Positions 44,379 through 56,004 are shown, numbered from the stretch's first letter. The stretch: DNA of 64,000 nucleotides from Phymatolithon calcareum (GCA_977006965.1 OZ345374.1:1364001-1428000), one strand, 5' to 3'. The notes: generated by a model not told the origin, from the sequence alone. Program-made: numbers and translations.

Positions 44379-45713
44379 ATGAAACGAAGGCGGCTTATAT
44401 GGGTAGGATCTCCGCTCATCAATCACCGATCAACCGTCATCTGTGCAATGGAACTCAGCACTTCCGAAGCCGCATGTATTCATTTTGAACCGGAATTGCT
44501 TGCGAATACCGAAGCCGTTCTGAAGCACATCGGGGAGGCGGCAGTGGACGTTCACCGACTTGTCGCCGAAGCAAATCGAATCGCAGATGAAGCTTCCAAG
44601 CTGGGTGCTGTTTGGATCGGCCTTGCCTCGAACCAGATGGAGCGTCTCCCCGGGGCCGCGTTTTCTCTCGGGGTTGGAGTCAATGTCTGTGTTCAGACGG
44701 GGTGCCGAGTTTTCGATGCAGGCTCTTCCCCCATTGTTGAGATGACTGGCAGCGAATGCGTTTCAGAACAGAACTCGAACATGGCACAAGAGGAGCTCCG
44801 CCAGTTCCGCACAGACTGTCAAAAGACAGCGCTCATCCATGTGGTAAAGCTTTTTTGCCCCCTTCGTTTACATTTCGTTCTCTTTTCGCAAAGTGATGAG
44901 TGGGAGAGAAGGCGGTGCTACATGTCCGAGCTCTCTGTCTTCCAGGGTCCATATACTTCGTACACCCCTAAACAGAGGGACTCTCTACGCCATGCCAGTG
45001 GCGCTTTTCCTACTCCGGCAGGCACAGTGCCCGGCCTCGTCGAGCCTATCATGCAGGAACTTTGCGGCCCTTTTTTGGGGTGTGTTCTGGATCAGGCTCG
45101 AAACCTTGAAGATTGGAACGTCGTTGCAAATGCGGAAATCAAACGTATTATCCATTCCATCTCCACCCGGAACATCGCAGACCTACAACTTCTGGACAAC
45201 CACCTGTGGTATAGCGGTAAAACTGCCTCCGCACACCTGTGCGCATATTTCGGTATGATACAGGCAGGAATGTTGAGGTCGCCGGTTCGAGTCCTGTCAC
45301 AAGCAAGAAAAGAATTAACGTTCCGCAAAGGGCACACGGATGTCGCCGTGGAGTGGTGTGCAGCAGTACTAGCGCGAAGCAGATACGCGAGTACCAGGAA
45401 TGGATCCATATCGATATGGAACATTTAATGTACACTTTGTGTAATTCGAATAACCTGCAATAAACAAACAAACAGACTTCTGGACTTTGAGAGAATGTCC
45501 ATGGCCCTTGCGCATAACATGGCAGGCACACGCTGCGCATACGCCTTGGCCAAATTGGAAACTCCATGCATTAAGATTGAACTCGACGCGAAGGAGACTG
45601 GGGCACTGAGACATAGGACAGACAGTTTTCAAAAACAGACACTGCGCTTGTGTTCCAAACAATTCTATTCTGCAGGGCAATTGTCATCGTATTGGGACTG
45701 GGTCACAAACTGA
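44379..45713 (+). pseudogene. Unknown ORF interrupted by a SINE
   Basis: The frame runs from ATG 44379 (or 44448) to the SINE insertion at 45198, which brings an in-frame stop at 45426-45428. If the SINE and one copy of its target duplication are removed, the frame continues from LQLLD into FERMSMALAHNM and stays open to a stop at 45711-45713. That continuation argues that this was a real coding sequence. No domain is recognised. Whether the truncated protein is made is unknown. Confidence 0.6.
45198..45475 (+). mobile_element. tRNA-derived SINE inside an ORF, 10-bp target duplication
   Basis: Starts AACCACCTGTGGTATAGCGG (A box region), has the B box GGTTCGAGTCC near 45284, and ends CCTGCAATAAACAAACAAACAG. 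The duplication ACTTCTGGAC lies at 45188-45197 and 45476-45485. Nearly identical to the copy at 12655, so both inserted recently. Confidence 0.94.
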
Positions 45714-48194
45714 AGTGGGAAGCAGACTGGCTCGCAAGCCTTATCGCCATTCTTCTACACGGGATCTACGTTGCGCAGGCCGCAAAGCGCGGATACCGTG
45801 CAACATGAGTGCTGTTCGCGGAGGCGGTGAAGCGGTACGGAGACATGAACGAGCGACAGGCAAAGCGACTTGTAGAACTTGTGGTGCAGGGTCGGCTGTG
45901 GGTGCTCACGCCAACCGAGGGTGGAAGTTGGGCGCGCAACGTGTCGAGTAAATACGATGAAATACCACGTTGGGTGAGAGAAGGCAAGTTGACCAGATAC
46001 GCGAAATACAGAGCAGAAAACTTCGACGGTCCAAAATTCTGCTGAAGCCTCCATTGCTAGTGTCTGTACATTAAAAGGAATTGGCGTGTGCATTTTGGTG
46101 GTCTTGGACGAAGAGTCGGCATTTGCGTCTTATTTGCTCATATGGAAAAGGCGACCCGCTCCTTTTGAAAGAGAAACGCTTGACGTGCTTCCCATACCCT
46201 TGTCCTAGCACAGCTGGGTCAAAGCAATGCCAGGTCTGGATATTCGCCGCCAGACATCAGTTTACGCTCAAAGTCAACCAGAGCGCAAGAATACCACCCC
46301 ATGTGGCGCGCACCCGTGCCTAATGCTACTCTCGGAATCGAGGGGCTACCCTTCGTTGATGTATGCCTTCGTTAAATTTGAAATTGGAAAAAGACTCGGG
46401 TGCAGCACTGTGGACCGATGTGCACTCAAACAGCGTATGCTCAATGGAGTAACTTCGCTCTGCCTACAGATATCACACAGCTGTGTTCGAGCATGCGTCC
46501 AGACGTCTGTTCAATTTGTGCGGGTGTATTCAAGCGCATGATTTCATCTTCTCGGCCTGCAAAAGTCAAATAATTGGACTTTTATTGTAGATCATGGCGC
46601 CTGAGAGAATCGTCCTTTGAATTCTCTTGTGCCCGTGCACGTTGCCTGGCGTGAGCAGACTCAGGCCGTTCAAAAGTCCCACCAACCGCCTTGACCACTC
46701 TTCCACCATCGACGGAAAACAGAAATGCGGACCGACGGCAAGCGTCCCTGTACATAACAGCTGATATGCAGCTAAGCGACAGCATGCTCGGAGAAAGAAT
46801 ATTTCGTGTCCTTCGCTTCAAAATATTCAGCTTCGATGATTTGAAATCTGAGAAGTGTCCCACAGCCACTGTGACTGGAGGACAATTCTCTGTTACATCC
46901 ACACTGCTCCTGAGCCGTGCTCTTTGTCAAGTTCCATTTCTTCTTTTGCAGCTGCGTACTATATCGGTAACAGCCATGTTAAATGCCCAGAAAGCAGTTT
47001 GCACTACGCAATGGCCAAAACTATGGGCAATTCCACACATCTGTATGGAATTGTCGCTGTATTTCTTGTGATATCGCCAGTATGCATTGAGGGCCTCAAT
47101 TTGAGGCGCTTTTTTATTGGGTGCACCATGTTCGTGCCCTTGCGTTCAAGTGCGTCTCCTGATGTGAAGTTTAAGGTTCATTCTGCAGATCGCGTAATGA
47201 CCAAGCTTCTCGCAATAATGACCATAAATCGTTCTGAGCAACTAACGAAAGACTTAAACGGTAGGCCATAGATCGTCATTAAAACAGAGACAGCTGTTCA
47301 TGCCCCTGTTTTTGGCTACTTCTCTCAGTTCCTTCAAAAAGCTGGTCTCGAGGAATTTTTCGTTGCGCAGAAAATTAAGGAGCCCAACGAGGTTCTCATT
47401 GTGTAGATATGCTTGTGCGTTGGAGTGATCGAACTATTTCAAGGCAAAGTTGCAGCGGTCGGTTCAAAGATCGAACAGTGGACAAGTTGTGCCAGCAAAA
47501 AGCCTGTCGAAAAAGGGGCGTTTTTGTGTCTGACAACAACGTTGACATTGGCTGATTTTTCTTCAATTAATCAAAATTCATCGGAGTAGGTCCTTAAGGT
47601 AACTTTGCTTCCTTCAATAGCCAATAACATTTTAGTACAACACACAATGGTTACTTCCTCCTTTTCTGGTTGCGCGCGCAAGTATAACTACTGCAACACG
47701 CGCCGCCGTGTGGTGCCGTAGTTGTACCTCTTCTCAGCATTGAAAAGACTCTTTCTTGTCAATCTTCCGCGCTCTGTCGCCGAGATCAAATCAACCCTTC
47801 GGCGTAGGCGTAGGACACACCTTTGTATCCTTGTCTAGCGCATAGCTGCAAGAAATTTTAGCGAAATCGCAGGATGCAAACACTTACAAATGCTGTTTAT
47901 ATACAACGATCTAAATCATGCCGTTTGTGTTCGCAGAACGTCTTGTAGTGGACCATTGTTATAGTTTTTTGACTTCAACGACTTGTATTTGTATATTCAA
48001 AAATATGAGCAACAGTGTGGAGCTCTTTGTAAAAGATTCCGAAGTCAAGGGCGGAACGAACTTTGTTATGGCTCAGATATCGCCTACTGGTTAATACATT
48101 CCATACATTGCCGAAATTATGGGAAAATCAAAATTTTACCCAATAAAGTTTCGCCAAGTCAAAGTCCACAAAATTCATCTGAGTAGGTCTTTAA
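45714..48194. other. Mostly non-coding region
   Basis: Frames of 60-140 codons lie on both strands without recognised domains. A direct repeat AAAATTCATCKGAGTAGG occurs at 47573 and 48170, 597 bp apart. Confidence 0.4.
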
Positions 48195-48645
48195 GTAACA
48201 GTGTTACGAATACACAGGCGAGGCTTCCTCAGTTGCTACCTTTCAGTGTGTAATCCGTTGAAACCTACCGCCTGCCAGAGGCGACAGGGAAAGATTGGAA
48301 CCTAGACTACCCTACTTCTTATTTGGTATTCTTGTGGGGTTCGCTGTATGCGTCCCCGCTACTAGACGTCGTGTCTTGAGGGACATCTAGTTGGCTTCTC
48401 GCGTCTTGACTTCAGAGCAGACCTTCTTCATTTTCCACGCACTGGATGATGGTCTTGCTGAACGGCAAGACCATCAATTCTCGGTATCCAATCTGTTGTC
48501 TCCGTCCAGATCATATCCTATCAGATTGTTTTCCAGGATTGCCATATGCTGTCGTACTCAGCTTCCGAATTTTTCCTCTATGCTTGTTGTAAACACCTGC
48601 GGAATTCTTCCGCAGTTACATTGAAGCACTAAATACCTGTAATAC
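48195..48645 (-). mobile_element. LINE 3' fragment (ORF end plus 3' UTR)
   Basis: The minus strand encodes CGRIPQVFTTSIEEKFG, then (frameshifted) MAILENNLIGYDLDGDNRLDTEN. These match the C-terminus of the RT protein at 60378 (CGRFPQVSTTSMTEEFG, LERTLAGYELEGEKRLETEK). The 3' UTR continues to about 48195 with GAGGAAGCCTCGCC. Confidence 0.8.
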
Positions 48646-48689
48646 GCAAGCGGAAGGTTCCCTCGAGTGAGCACGACGCTAATATCGAA

Positions 48690-48866
48690 TACATTCGGAA
48701 CGGGAGCAGAGCGCCACCTGGAGACCATACGTATGAACCTAACAAAGTATGAGCTGGACTCCGGAGAAATGGTAAGGACGGAAAAGGCATTAGACTCCAT
48801 ACTACTCTAAAGCGTCACCATAATTGACAATATGGAGAACAACGAGTCTTTGTATTAGGGACCAGG
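48690..48866 (+). mobile_element. LINE ORF end, opposite strand, split by a solo LTR
   Basis: The plus strand encodes FGTGAERHLETIRM, YELDSGEM and, at the end, MENNESLY-stop, the LINE C-terminus (compare METEEGLY-stop at 60378). Its 3' UTR resumes at 49653 after the LTR insertion. It stands head to head with the fragment at 48195-48645. Confidence 0.8.
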
Positions 48867-49652
48867 TGTCGCGCCCACCGGTATCGCATTGCTACCGCCA
48901 GATGGTGGGGACGCCTTCCTTTTCTCGCGACCGACGCCTGTGCATTTCTTCCATCCCATTGGTCTGGAAATGACTCGCGAGTTAGTTTCGTGATCCCTTA
49001 TGGACCAGTAGTACACGTTGTCTCGAATGCACTGTAAGATAGCTTAGAGATCATCTCGAGTGGTTATAAACCACGACGACGCCGACCTAAAGTAAAGAGG
49101 GCGGTGAATCCCGCTCGTAGACTCAACTGTTTGGTTTTGCGCTCGCATCCGTCGCTAGCTCGACCCGTTGACACTTCGGGTGGATGTTCCCCATTCACAT
49201 CCATCACCGCATCTTCGTGCTGCCGTATCGTGCAACTCACAACGTTGCATCCGCGTTCGCGCACGGGGAAAAACCTCATCTATCTGACCTTTTTGTGTGC
49301 GTCTCTCTTGCTACCCCAAGCCAGGAGCGTTGAGTCATTCGCCGCACGATCCCGACAGTTCTTGCATCCCGCCATCCAAGCGAAGTTCTCTCCGTTTCGT
49401 TTCTTTCCGCTTTCGAAGCGACGACCCTATCCATTCCGCCTTCGAGGCGAAGTCATCATCCATCCCGCCTTCGAGGCAACGTGATCATCCATTCCGCCTT
49501 CGAGGCGACGGCCTCACGGACGCCAGGACGTTCCCGTCCTACGATCGTGACGCACGTACGAGCTCTGCCACAACTACCAATACTCCCTTTCATTCTGTTC
49601 GTCCTCATCCTTCTTGTTTGTGTGGTGTTTTTGCCTTCTGCATTGCACTACA
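48867..49652. mobile_element. Solo LTR, 786 bp, 5-bp target duplication
   Basis: Begins TGTCGCGCCC and ends GCACTACA (TG...CA). It is flanked by CCAGG at 48862-48866 and 49653-49657. The pre-insertion sequence is known from the related LINE tail near 56580 (GGGACCAGG followed by GATATACTAG). A TATA box TATAAA lies at 49075-49080. A 29-bp tandem repeat, CCATTCCGCCTTCGAGGCGA, occurs at 49431, 49460 and 49489. Confidence 0.88.
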
Positions 49653-49758
49653 CCAGGCGATATACTAGAATGAACAAGTTACGAAAAGCTGCTCCCGTAC
49701 AGTGTTAGGAGTGTCAATGAGGGCTTTCAAATAAACAACTAAGCAGTTGCAAAAAAAA
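49653..49758 (+). mobile_element. LINE 3' UTR, continuation after the solo LTR
   Basis: GATATACTAGAATGAACAAG, then GCTGCTCCCGTACAG and GAGGGCTTTCAAATAAAC, parallels the tails at 56585 (plus) and 56070 (minus). It ends in a short A-run. Confidence 0.75.
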
Positions 49759-50269
49759 CTAAATACGTGTGCATCACCTCAGGGAGACTTTGACTGACTG
49801 CCCGGATCCTTAATCGAAAATCAGTGAGTAGTCAGCCATCCTTTATTTTAAAATGCATTCCATGGTTGTTAACTCATTATCAAGTTCAAGTTTGATGACA
49901 GGAACTCCCTTGACCTCGATGACTCAATGTTTGCATACAAACATTGTGGTCAGAAGAACCATCTCGCAACATGAACTATGGTGTCCTTAGAATGCACGCT
50001 CCTCTGTGCACAACATCAGGCCTTCGTGATCGGCCGTAGCCAATCTGTAGCAATGTGACTGAAAATTTGACTGACGTGTGGCTGACGTGTCTAAAACCTT
50101 CTAAACGACGACATTTCGAAAAGCAGTAATTCCGCAATAAAGAAAGAAGAGCAAAAAACGTCAGTCACATAAACGCTCCTGCGTAGAAGTACTAAGATAT
50201 GTGAACTGTGAGACAGTGAACCTAGCGCCGAGGACGAAAACATACAGAATGCCTCCAAGGAAGTAGAAC

Positions 50270-50420
50270 AAACGAAGAAGAAAAGGAGAAGCCCGCACGA
50301 AAAGACAGGCGTGTTGCCAGCAATCCTCAAACTTCGCAAGATGAAGCACAGACAACTGGCGATTCAATGCATCCGCGGAACATTCACACAGTCCCGTCAA
50401 CAAATATTGTGGTAAGGCCT
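50270..50420 (+). mobile_element. LINE ORF fragment
   Basis: Encodes HEKTGVLPAILKLRKMKHRQLAIQ, matching YDKTRELPAILKFPKVKHRQLALQ in the RT protein at 60378. It stops at a TGG-TAA soon after. Confidence 0.75.
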
Positions 50421-51149
50421 AGAATCCAACATGACCAGATATGAAATGATGGAGTCAATAGTTTCGAAGATGATCTTCCGTCGGGGAGATTCCCCTTCCC
50501 GATTTTTCTGTCAACTTGTGTAGTAGTATGATTTGTTTTGTTCCCGCGTTTTCTTGTATTTCAATTTCATTGCACTCATGGCAATTGCCGAGCGGTAATT
50601 ACCCTAGCCTAGATCCCGGCCGACGCCGCTAATGCAGAGCTGTCCTTCAACAGCTGGATCTGCGATGGCTGTAAATAAAAGCTTGAGTGCACCTTCCCAT
50701 GCGGGAAGGAGGTAACCATTCTGGTGCCCAATTTGTCGCTGGCGAGACACGCGCGGACGCGAGCCCAGGCGGGAGTACGAACACGAGCATGCTACATATT
50801 TTTGGTTGATTTTTGCTCTGCGGGAATGACATCGGGTGACTTCAAACGGTGAGGGTAGTCTGCACTTTTGTTTGGTATCAATGGTTTGCTATGTAAAGTT
50901 TTGATCCCAACTTTGCTGACATTGCGGTGGGGTACGCCTATTTTCAGCTCAATATGACGCACTTTTTAAGTGCCTGATACAGGGCGGAAAGAGTTCTTTA
51001 TATTAGCACTGGACTTCGGACCCTGGGCACAACAATTCTCTGGGAAAGGTCCAAAGACGTCTATTTCGACCACCTCCTGAATTCGAAAAACAGGAATATT
51101 GGCAGCTTGCCAGTTCCGTGAAGTTTTATTCGTAATGAGCAAGTGATAC
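50421..51149. other. Intergenic region, nothing recognised
   Basis: 3' flank of the secreted-protein gene at 51198. No domain-bearing frame. Confidence 0.4.
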
Positions 51150-51197
51150 GGTTGCTAAAATCACTCAAATAAGTTCTACAAAATTTGAGTTAGTCTA

Positions 51198-52067
51198 TTA
51201 GTGAGCCTGCGGCTCGCCGAAAATGAAGTCGTCCATAACCACCACATCACCCCGATACTTTTTGTTGACTATTGCCTTGTTGCCCAGATTCATATCCACC
51301 TTCGCGATCGGTGCCTTCACCTCAACAATCGCATATTTGTGACTGTGTCGCACCTGCACTCCTTTCACAATGACACCGACGAAACTGAGGCCATTTGAGC
51401 GCGGTGGAACAGCAATCTTCGCAATCTTGCATCCATGGCGATCTTTGAAGGTCATATACGAGGTGTCCCGACGATCGACATCAACAAAGACGGCTCCGAA
51501 TCCACTGACGGCAGCAGGCTTCTTTGATCCAGGAATGGTGAAGAACGTGGTTATCTTGTTGTCAAGAACGGGAGTAAAAAGACGCTTCGGGCTGAAGTCA
51601 ATGAAATCCTTTGCTGCACCACTATTGATGGAGTCAAACTTGTCATCGGAGTGATCCGGAGGGTTGCTCACGGCGAACTTCTTGAGCTTGGCATCGAAAA
51701 TTACACCGCGGAGCTGGAAGAAATCGAATGGCATGTTAAACGGAATAACTGGAGCATCCCAATTGATCTGATGAACGTTGGGAGAAAAACAGAGTTAAAA
51801 ACTTGAAGGAATCGGTACATGATGGTGCTGGTCTTAATAGAAAGATGATAAATTGAAACTTACAGATCGCTGACCCTTGCGAAGAGGACCCGGTTCGTTT
51901 CCATTGTCGGGACCACCAAGAATGTGACGAAAATTGTCGACAGTAGGCTTGAGACCACTGCGACTGTGGCTGGTAGCCTTAAACACCTCGAAATCGTAGG
52001 TCGGACAAATAGCGGTAGCAGAGGTCAAGCTAAAAGCAAGGGCGAGAGCGGCGAAAACGAGCTTCAT
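51198..52067 (-). CDS. Secreted bacterial-like protein, copy 1 (two exons)
   Basis: Exon 1 is 51864-52067 and exon 2 is 51198-51767. The 96-bp intron has GTAAGT and CAG ends. The 257-residue product has a signal peptide (MKLVFAALALAFSLTSATA). The mature part contains NFRHILGGPDNGNEPGPL, RSINWDAP, FSPKRLFTPV, FFTIPGSKKPAAVSGFGAVFVDVD and GLSFVGVIVKGV, and ends DVVVMDDFIFGEPQ. From memory, this arrangement resembles a family of uncharacterised secreted bacterial proteins (GGPNNGN... INWDG ... SGFGAVFxDVD ... DDFxYGEPQ). Function unknown; a beta-rich extracellular fold is likely. TATAAAA at 52144-52150 lies 83 bp upstream of the ATG. Inverted paralogue at 58225. Confidence 0.85.
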
Positions 52068-52143
52068 CGTGCGATCGAGTTGTTGTGTGTTGGGGAGCTG
52101 GAATTGTTGGGTGAAGATGCTATAGGACAGGAGCTGCCATAGG

Positions 52144-52150
52144 TTTTATA
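52144..52150 (-). promoter_or_regulatory. TATA box of secreted gene copy 1
   Basis: GTCTATAAAAC on the minus strand, 83 bp before the ATG. The same box and spacing are conserved in the paralogue at 58143. Confidence 0.7.
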
Positions 52151-52574
52151 GACTTCCCTGACACATCGGCCTTAAACAGGACCCTGGCATTGACATTTAT
52201 GTCCTACTGTACTTTTTGTCATTCAGTGATAAACAGGGTTGAGGACAAGAGAATATAGTTATTACTGAAAGTACTGTATAGAAGAGCTATATTCTTTTGC
52301 AAAAATGCCAAAAAACTCTAGGTTTCAGCGATCCGTACAGTACTAGAGCAAGTGCGTCATCGCAACTAAGCGGATTTATTGAGAAGGTACCAGGAGTTCC
52401 AACTCGAGGAAAGTCGGCACCTGTCTAAGATTTTCCCTTGACTTACGCAGTTCTGATTAAATCAGAATTGCATCGTATCACGTCGACGGCTCGAGTGACG
52501 TCATTCTCTTCTGCAGTGGTCCATGCGGGCTTCCTTGGGATGTCATTGATGTAGCATAGAACCAGCAATGAATG

Positions 52575-52985
52575 GCTTTTGATGCAGTACAGTGGTCCAT
52601 GTGCATTTTCTGATTGTTGCGAGTACATGCAAGGGTAAGAGAAGAGCTACAGTTTTGCAGATATATTTATTTTTAAAAAAATTGCATTTGGCAAAAAAAA
52701 TTCTCATTTTGGGACGGCATTGGAACGAAAATTTACAATAAATTTTATTTGGATGCCTTTGAAAAATGGTCCTCTTTCGAAAGGAATCCCGCGGGATTCC
52801 TCGGGATTCGAAAGGCCTTTTGTTGATGATACACATTCTTCATATACGGTACATTGGGCCTCCACACATGTTCCTGATCAGGGACACACATCTTTAGCCT
52901 AGTCGTCCTATCATACCTTTCGAAAAGAGGACCATTCGAGCACGTAAATTTAACGTGATGTGTAATTCGATGCATTTGATATTCT
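52575..52985 (+). repeat. Dispersed repeat, copy A
   Basis: Shares AGTGGTCCATGTGCATTTTC, TTTTATTTGGATGCCTTTGAA and GTGTAATTCGATGCATTTGA with the inverse copy at 55095-55265. This copy has an extra segment of about 150 bp between two inverted GGTCCTCTTTCGAAAGG-type motifs (52760 and 52915). Class unknown. Confidence 0.65.
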
Positions 52986-53244
52986 GATGCACGCCTGGAA
53001 AATCTACTACCTGGTTATATCCATTTACACCGTTGCAATTGGATACGCGCTGATCTTAGAACAACTACAGCAGATGGTGACTATATCACCGTGCGCGATG
53101 GCTCAGGTGTAGCGTACAACGGATTACAGCCGGGGCTATGAGTGAAAGGGTACTCTGGTTTTCTCTTTGAAACCAAAGCATATGTATTCGTCTCAGGTAA
53201 AAACCACGTGCAATAGATTGGGGATATGTGATGTTTTACAGTAC

Positions 53245-53305
53245 TTTTTTTTAAAAAAGCCCCCAAAAACCTCAAGTTGAATAACAGGGCAGCTTCTCGC
53301 TGTCG
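53245..53305 (-). mobile_element. LINE 3' tail
   Basis: Minus strand reads GAGAAGCTGCCCTGTTATTC and then GGGGGCTTTTTT, the shared 3'-UTR tail of the LINE family. Confidence 0.55.
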
Positions 53306-53832
53306 TTGTCGCCAAACGGCAAATGAAGAGTTCAGAATAAAAAAGAGTTTATTAGCTTTAGCGCGCTCAGCGTTGCAGAACCGCACGAACGTCCACGTGA
53401 TGCTCAAGAACTTTTTGAACAGCACGTAACTGGTGTGTGACGACATTGAATGTTGTCACACACCAGTTTGTCATGGTGATCCGTTATGACCGTCGGTTTT
53501 CCAAAACGGGGACCGGGCATTGCGCGACACCTACACCGGCTAATTCTCACCATGCGCTCCCAAAGGAGCACTGAGCCGATCAAAACTTGTTGATTCTCTT
53601 CTGAATGCCTTCCGCCTCAACGTTTTGCTCGAGTGCTGTCGCATTTATACAATTCTGAATCTGGCCAACGACAGTTGAGATTGAAGTGTCCACCATTCAG
53701 AGCCAATCAGACTCCCTCTGAATTTCCCCAAACGGTCATGAGAATACGCGACTGTCTGCCCAACGGCGTCACTGAGGTACACTGTGTATTGTCTTCTCGA
53801 GGGCGTTATTCCTTGACTTCGAAACTGCGACA
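53300..53832 (-). repeat. Dispersed repeat, LTR-like, copy B
   Basis: Same-orientation relative of 33451-33958. It contains a 37-bp hairpin (53430-53466) with 18-bp arms CTGGTGTGTGACGACATT and one mismatch. Only one arm is present in copy A. Confidence 0.6.
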
Positions 53833-54499
53833 TGCTAAATCATAGTAAGGGCGTAACGATAGAAAGCGAATGCCTGTTCAGGAAACTTTCCGATCCGACC
53901 TGAGAGAGGGGCAGCATTCCTTTGCCTTGGTTTTTTTAGTGACAGCTCTGCTTGTCCGAACTTCGACTCGATCCAAATCACCTTAATGGAAATCTTACTC
54001 TCGTTCGCAGGTGCAGGATATACTCTGATATCGTGCTGCGACGGAGCTGGCTGGCTGGCAGTGGGTGAGGAAGGGCAAACCCCTCCGTTGCGAACCTGTG
54101 AAATTGCATAGCAACCGACTCGAATGGCTCCAGGGGCTTGCGTTTAGGGAAGCAGAAGTCCAGGGGTTGACCATATCGAACTCTGGATGGGGCTCCTCAG
54201 ATGCGCTGGGTCAGGCTCGGCAACATTGCAGGACACGATTTCCTCGAGGGCTCAACCCGCTGACCGCACATTGCCGATACAGCTCAATTTGCTTCACTAA
54301 AGTTCTGTAGTTCTGGCATCTAGCGAAGACCGAGATAGTACCATAGAACTGAGATTGTGTTCAAGGCCACAATCTCGGATCAATGTAATTTGATGCAACA
54401 TAGATCAGTGGAAAAATGCAAATCTTCTCTTCTCTTTCAGGATTACAGCAACAATAATCCTACATCACGACTGGAAAGTACTATGTACCGCACACCAGA
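53833..54499. other. Intergenic region, nothing recognised
   Basis: Short frames only. An inverted pair CACAATCTC/GAGATTGTG lies near 54350-54375. Confidence 0.4.
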
Positions 54500-54710
54500 C
54501 AGCTATTGCACTCCAACGCATACTCGGGTCTAAGATAATGGACAAAGAGACTGAATATGAATGCAAAAGACTAACTCGAACTCCCATATGGAGAGCAACT
54601 CGAATCAAAGATATGTTAGGAAAATAGAATGCGGTAAGTTAGAAGTAATTGAGAAGCTGCCCCGTTACTCACAATGAGGTCTTGGGTGCTTTTAAAAAAA
54701 ATTAACATAT
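54500..54710 (+). mobile_element. LINE 3' fragment, second subfamily
   Basis: Encodes IALQRILGSKIMDKETEYE and ends DMLGK-stop, close to the end of the frame at 59210 (minus). The 3' UTR matches 59145-59215 in inverse (GAGAAGCTGCCCCGTTACTC, GAGGTCTTGGGTGCTTTT) and ends in an A-run. Confidence 0.85.
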
Positions 54711-55094
54711 ATCCTCCCCCAATCTTGGGCTAGTGAAATTATGCGGCAAAAAAACTTCCTCCGGCCGCAGCGGGTGGAGGAGGAAAAAGCTTAGAATATA
54801 GCTCTTGATCGAGTGGTCTGGCAACGAGAGTTACGCAGGGGGAGTTTAGCGCGTCCTGGGTCCTCTTGCCTGGGTCGTGGGGCAACTCAAGGCCGTCGAC
54901 ATCGGCATCGGCATCGCGCTAGTGCGCGTCGCGGGTTTACGACACCCCCGTCAGTGCAGGGGAGTTTCGCGACATCCCAGGTCCTCGGGCCGAACTCGAA
55001 AGGTGGTCCAAGTCCTTCAAGTATGGTGGAGCGGCGCGCCGGAGCGCATGGGCGAGTTTAACGACTTCCCGAGTCGTAAAGACACAGTAGATTT
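54711..55094. other. GC-rich non-coding region
   Basis: Contains GGCATCGGCATCGGCATCG near 54902. No domain recognised. Confidence 0.35.
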
Positions 55095-55265
55095 CCTCGG
55101 CGTCCTCATCAGACTATGAAATGAATCGAATTACACTCCAAATCACGTGCTTCCTCTCGAAGAGAGGACCACTTTTTAAGGCATCCTCATTTGATAAAAT
55201 TCAGTATACGTAAATTTTATTTCCAGTGTTGTCCCAACAATCAGAAAATGCTCATGGACCGCTAT
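55095..55265 (-). repeat. Dispersed repeat, copy B
   Basis: Inverse relative of 52575-52985 without its internal extra segment. Confidence 0.65.
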
Positions 55266-55289
55266 AGGGGGAAATTGTAAGTTTTTGTG

Positions 55290-56004
55290 TGCAAAGCCCT
55301 CAACGCCGGCACTCGCCAACACCAGAGCAGCTTCTCTTTGGTATCTGTTTACGCAAAGTAATTCCTTTTCCGAAATAAGATCCCATTGGACTCATTTCTT
55401 GTGTCATATGGATCTCTAATTCCAGAAGGTTGTCTTTCGCTGTTTTCGTTTCTTTTTCCGAATAATTTTCTACCCTTGATCTTGTTAGATTCCTCTGTAG
55501 GGTACTTAGGCATTTCTGCCCTACGGCTTCGAAGTGTGGGTTTCGCGGTGGGAATCGACTAAAAACCCCACTTAATTGCAAGAGGTCGGTGTTTTCGCGA
55601 CTGGATTTGCACTTCCGAGTGCGCTGTTTCGTTCAAATCGACGGCAATCTTACGTTCTTTCTCGTCTTCCTTTTAACTCCATATTTGGCCAAGGCACAGT
55701 TTCTCATGCTTGGGGGTCACAAATGCGGTTATAGCCCGAGTAGAGTGGGCACGTAAGAGTTAATGTTCTTACAGATTCAGGATATCCCTCTACAGCAACT
55801 GTATATTTGCGTTTTTCCTCTCGTAGCTTGTTCTCTTCAAGATCTCCTCGGTTACTCGTAATAGTCGAAGGGCGAAGTGCTCTCCAAGTTGCGCTCGTCT
55901 GATCTTTAGCAACGTTAACTTGCAATGGGCTGGCATTCTGCTGTGATGTTGTTTTGCATAGTTACGAACACGATGGAGTTGAATAGGTCTTCCGTTTGGT
56001 TGAT
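55290..56004 (-). mobile_element. Decayed LINE, second subfamily
   Basis: The minus strand encodes KIRRAQLGEHFALRLLRVTEE, resembling PEVRRTHQAERFALSLLKRKT of the LINE at 59140. Downstream frames are broken. The tail at 55275-55325 has the shared GAGAAGCTGCTCTGGTG. Confidence 0.6.

Larger units (their letters stand above)
51150..52220 (-). repeat. Inverted duplication arm carrying secreted gene copy 1
   Basis: Aligns in reverse orientation with about 58085-59090. Similarity includes the upstream region to GACAAAAAGT, the TATA box, both exons and the intron. Confidence 0.85.

Noticed and set aside
45239-45428. Conserved protein coding in the SINE (same peptide at 12702-12980)
   Set aside because: The peptide is shared only because the SINE DNA is shared; it follows no codon pattern and is cut at element ends.
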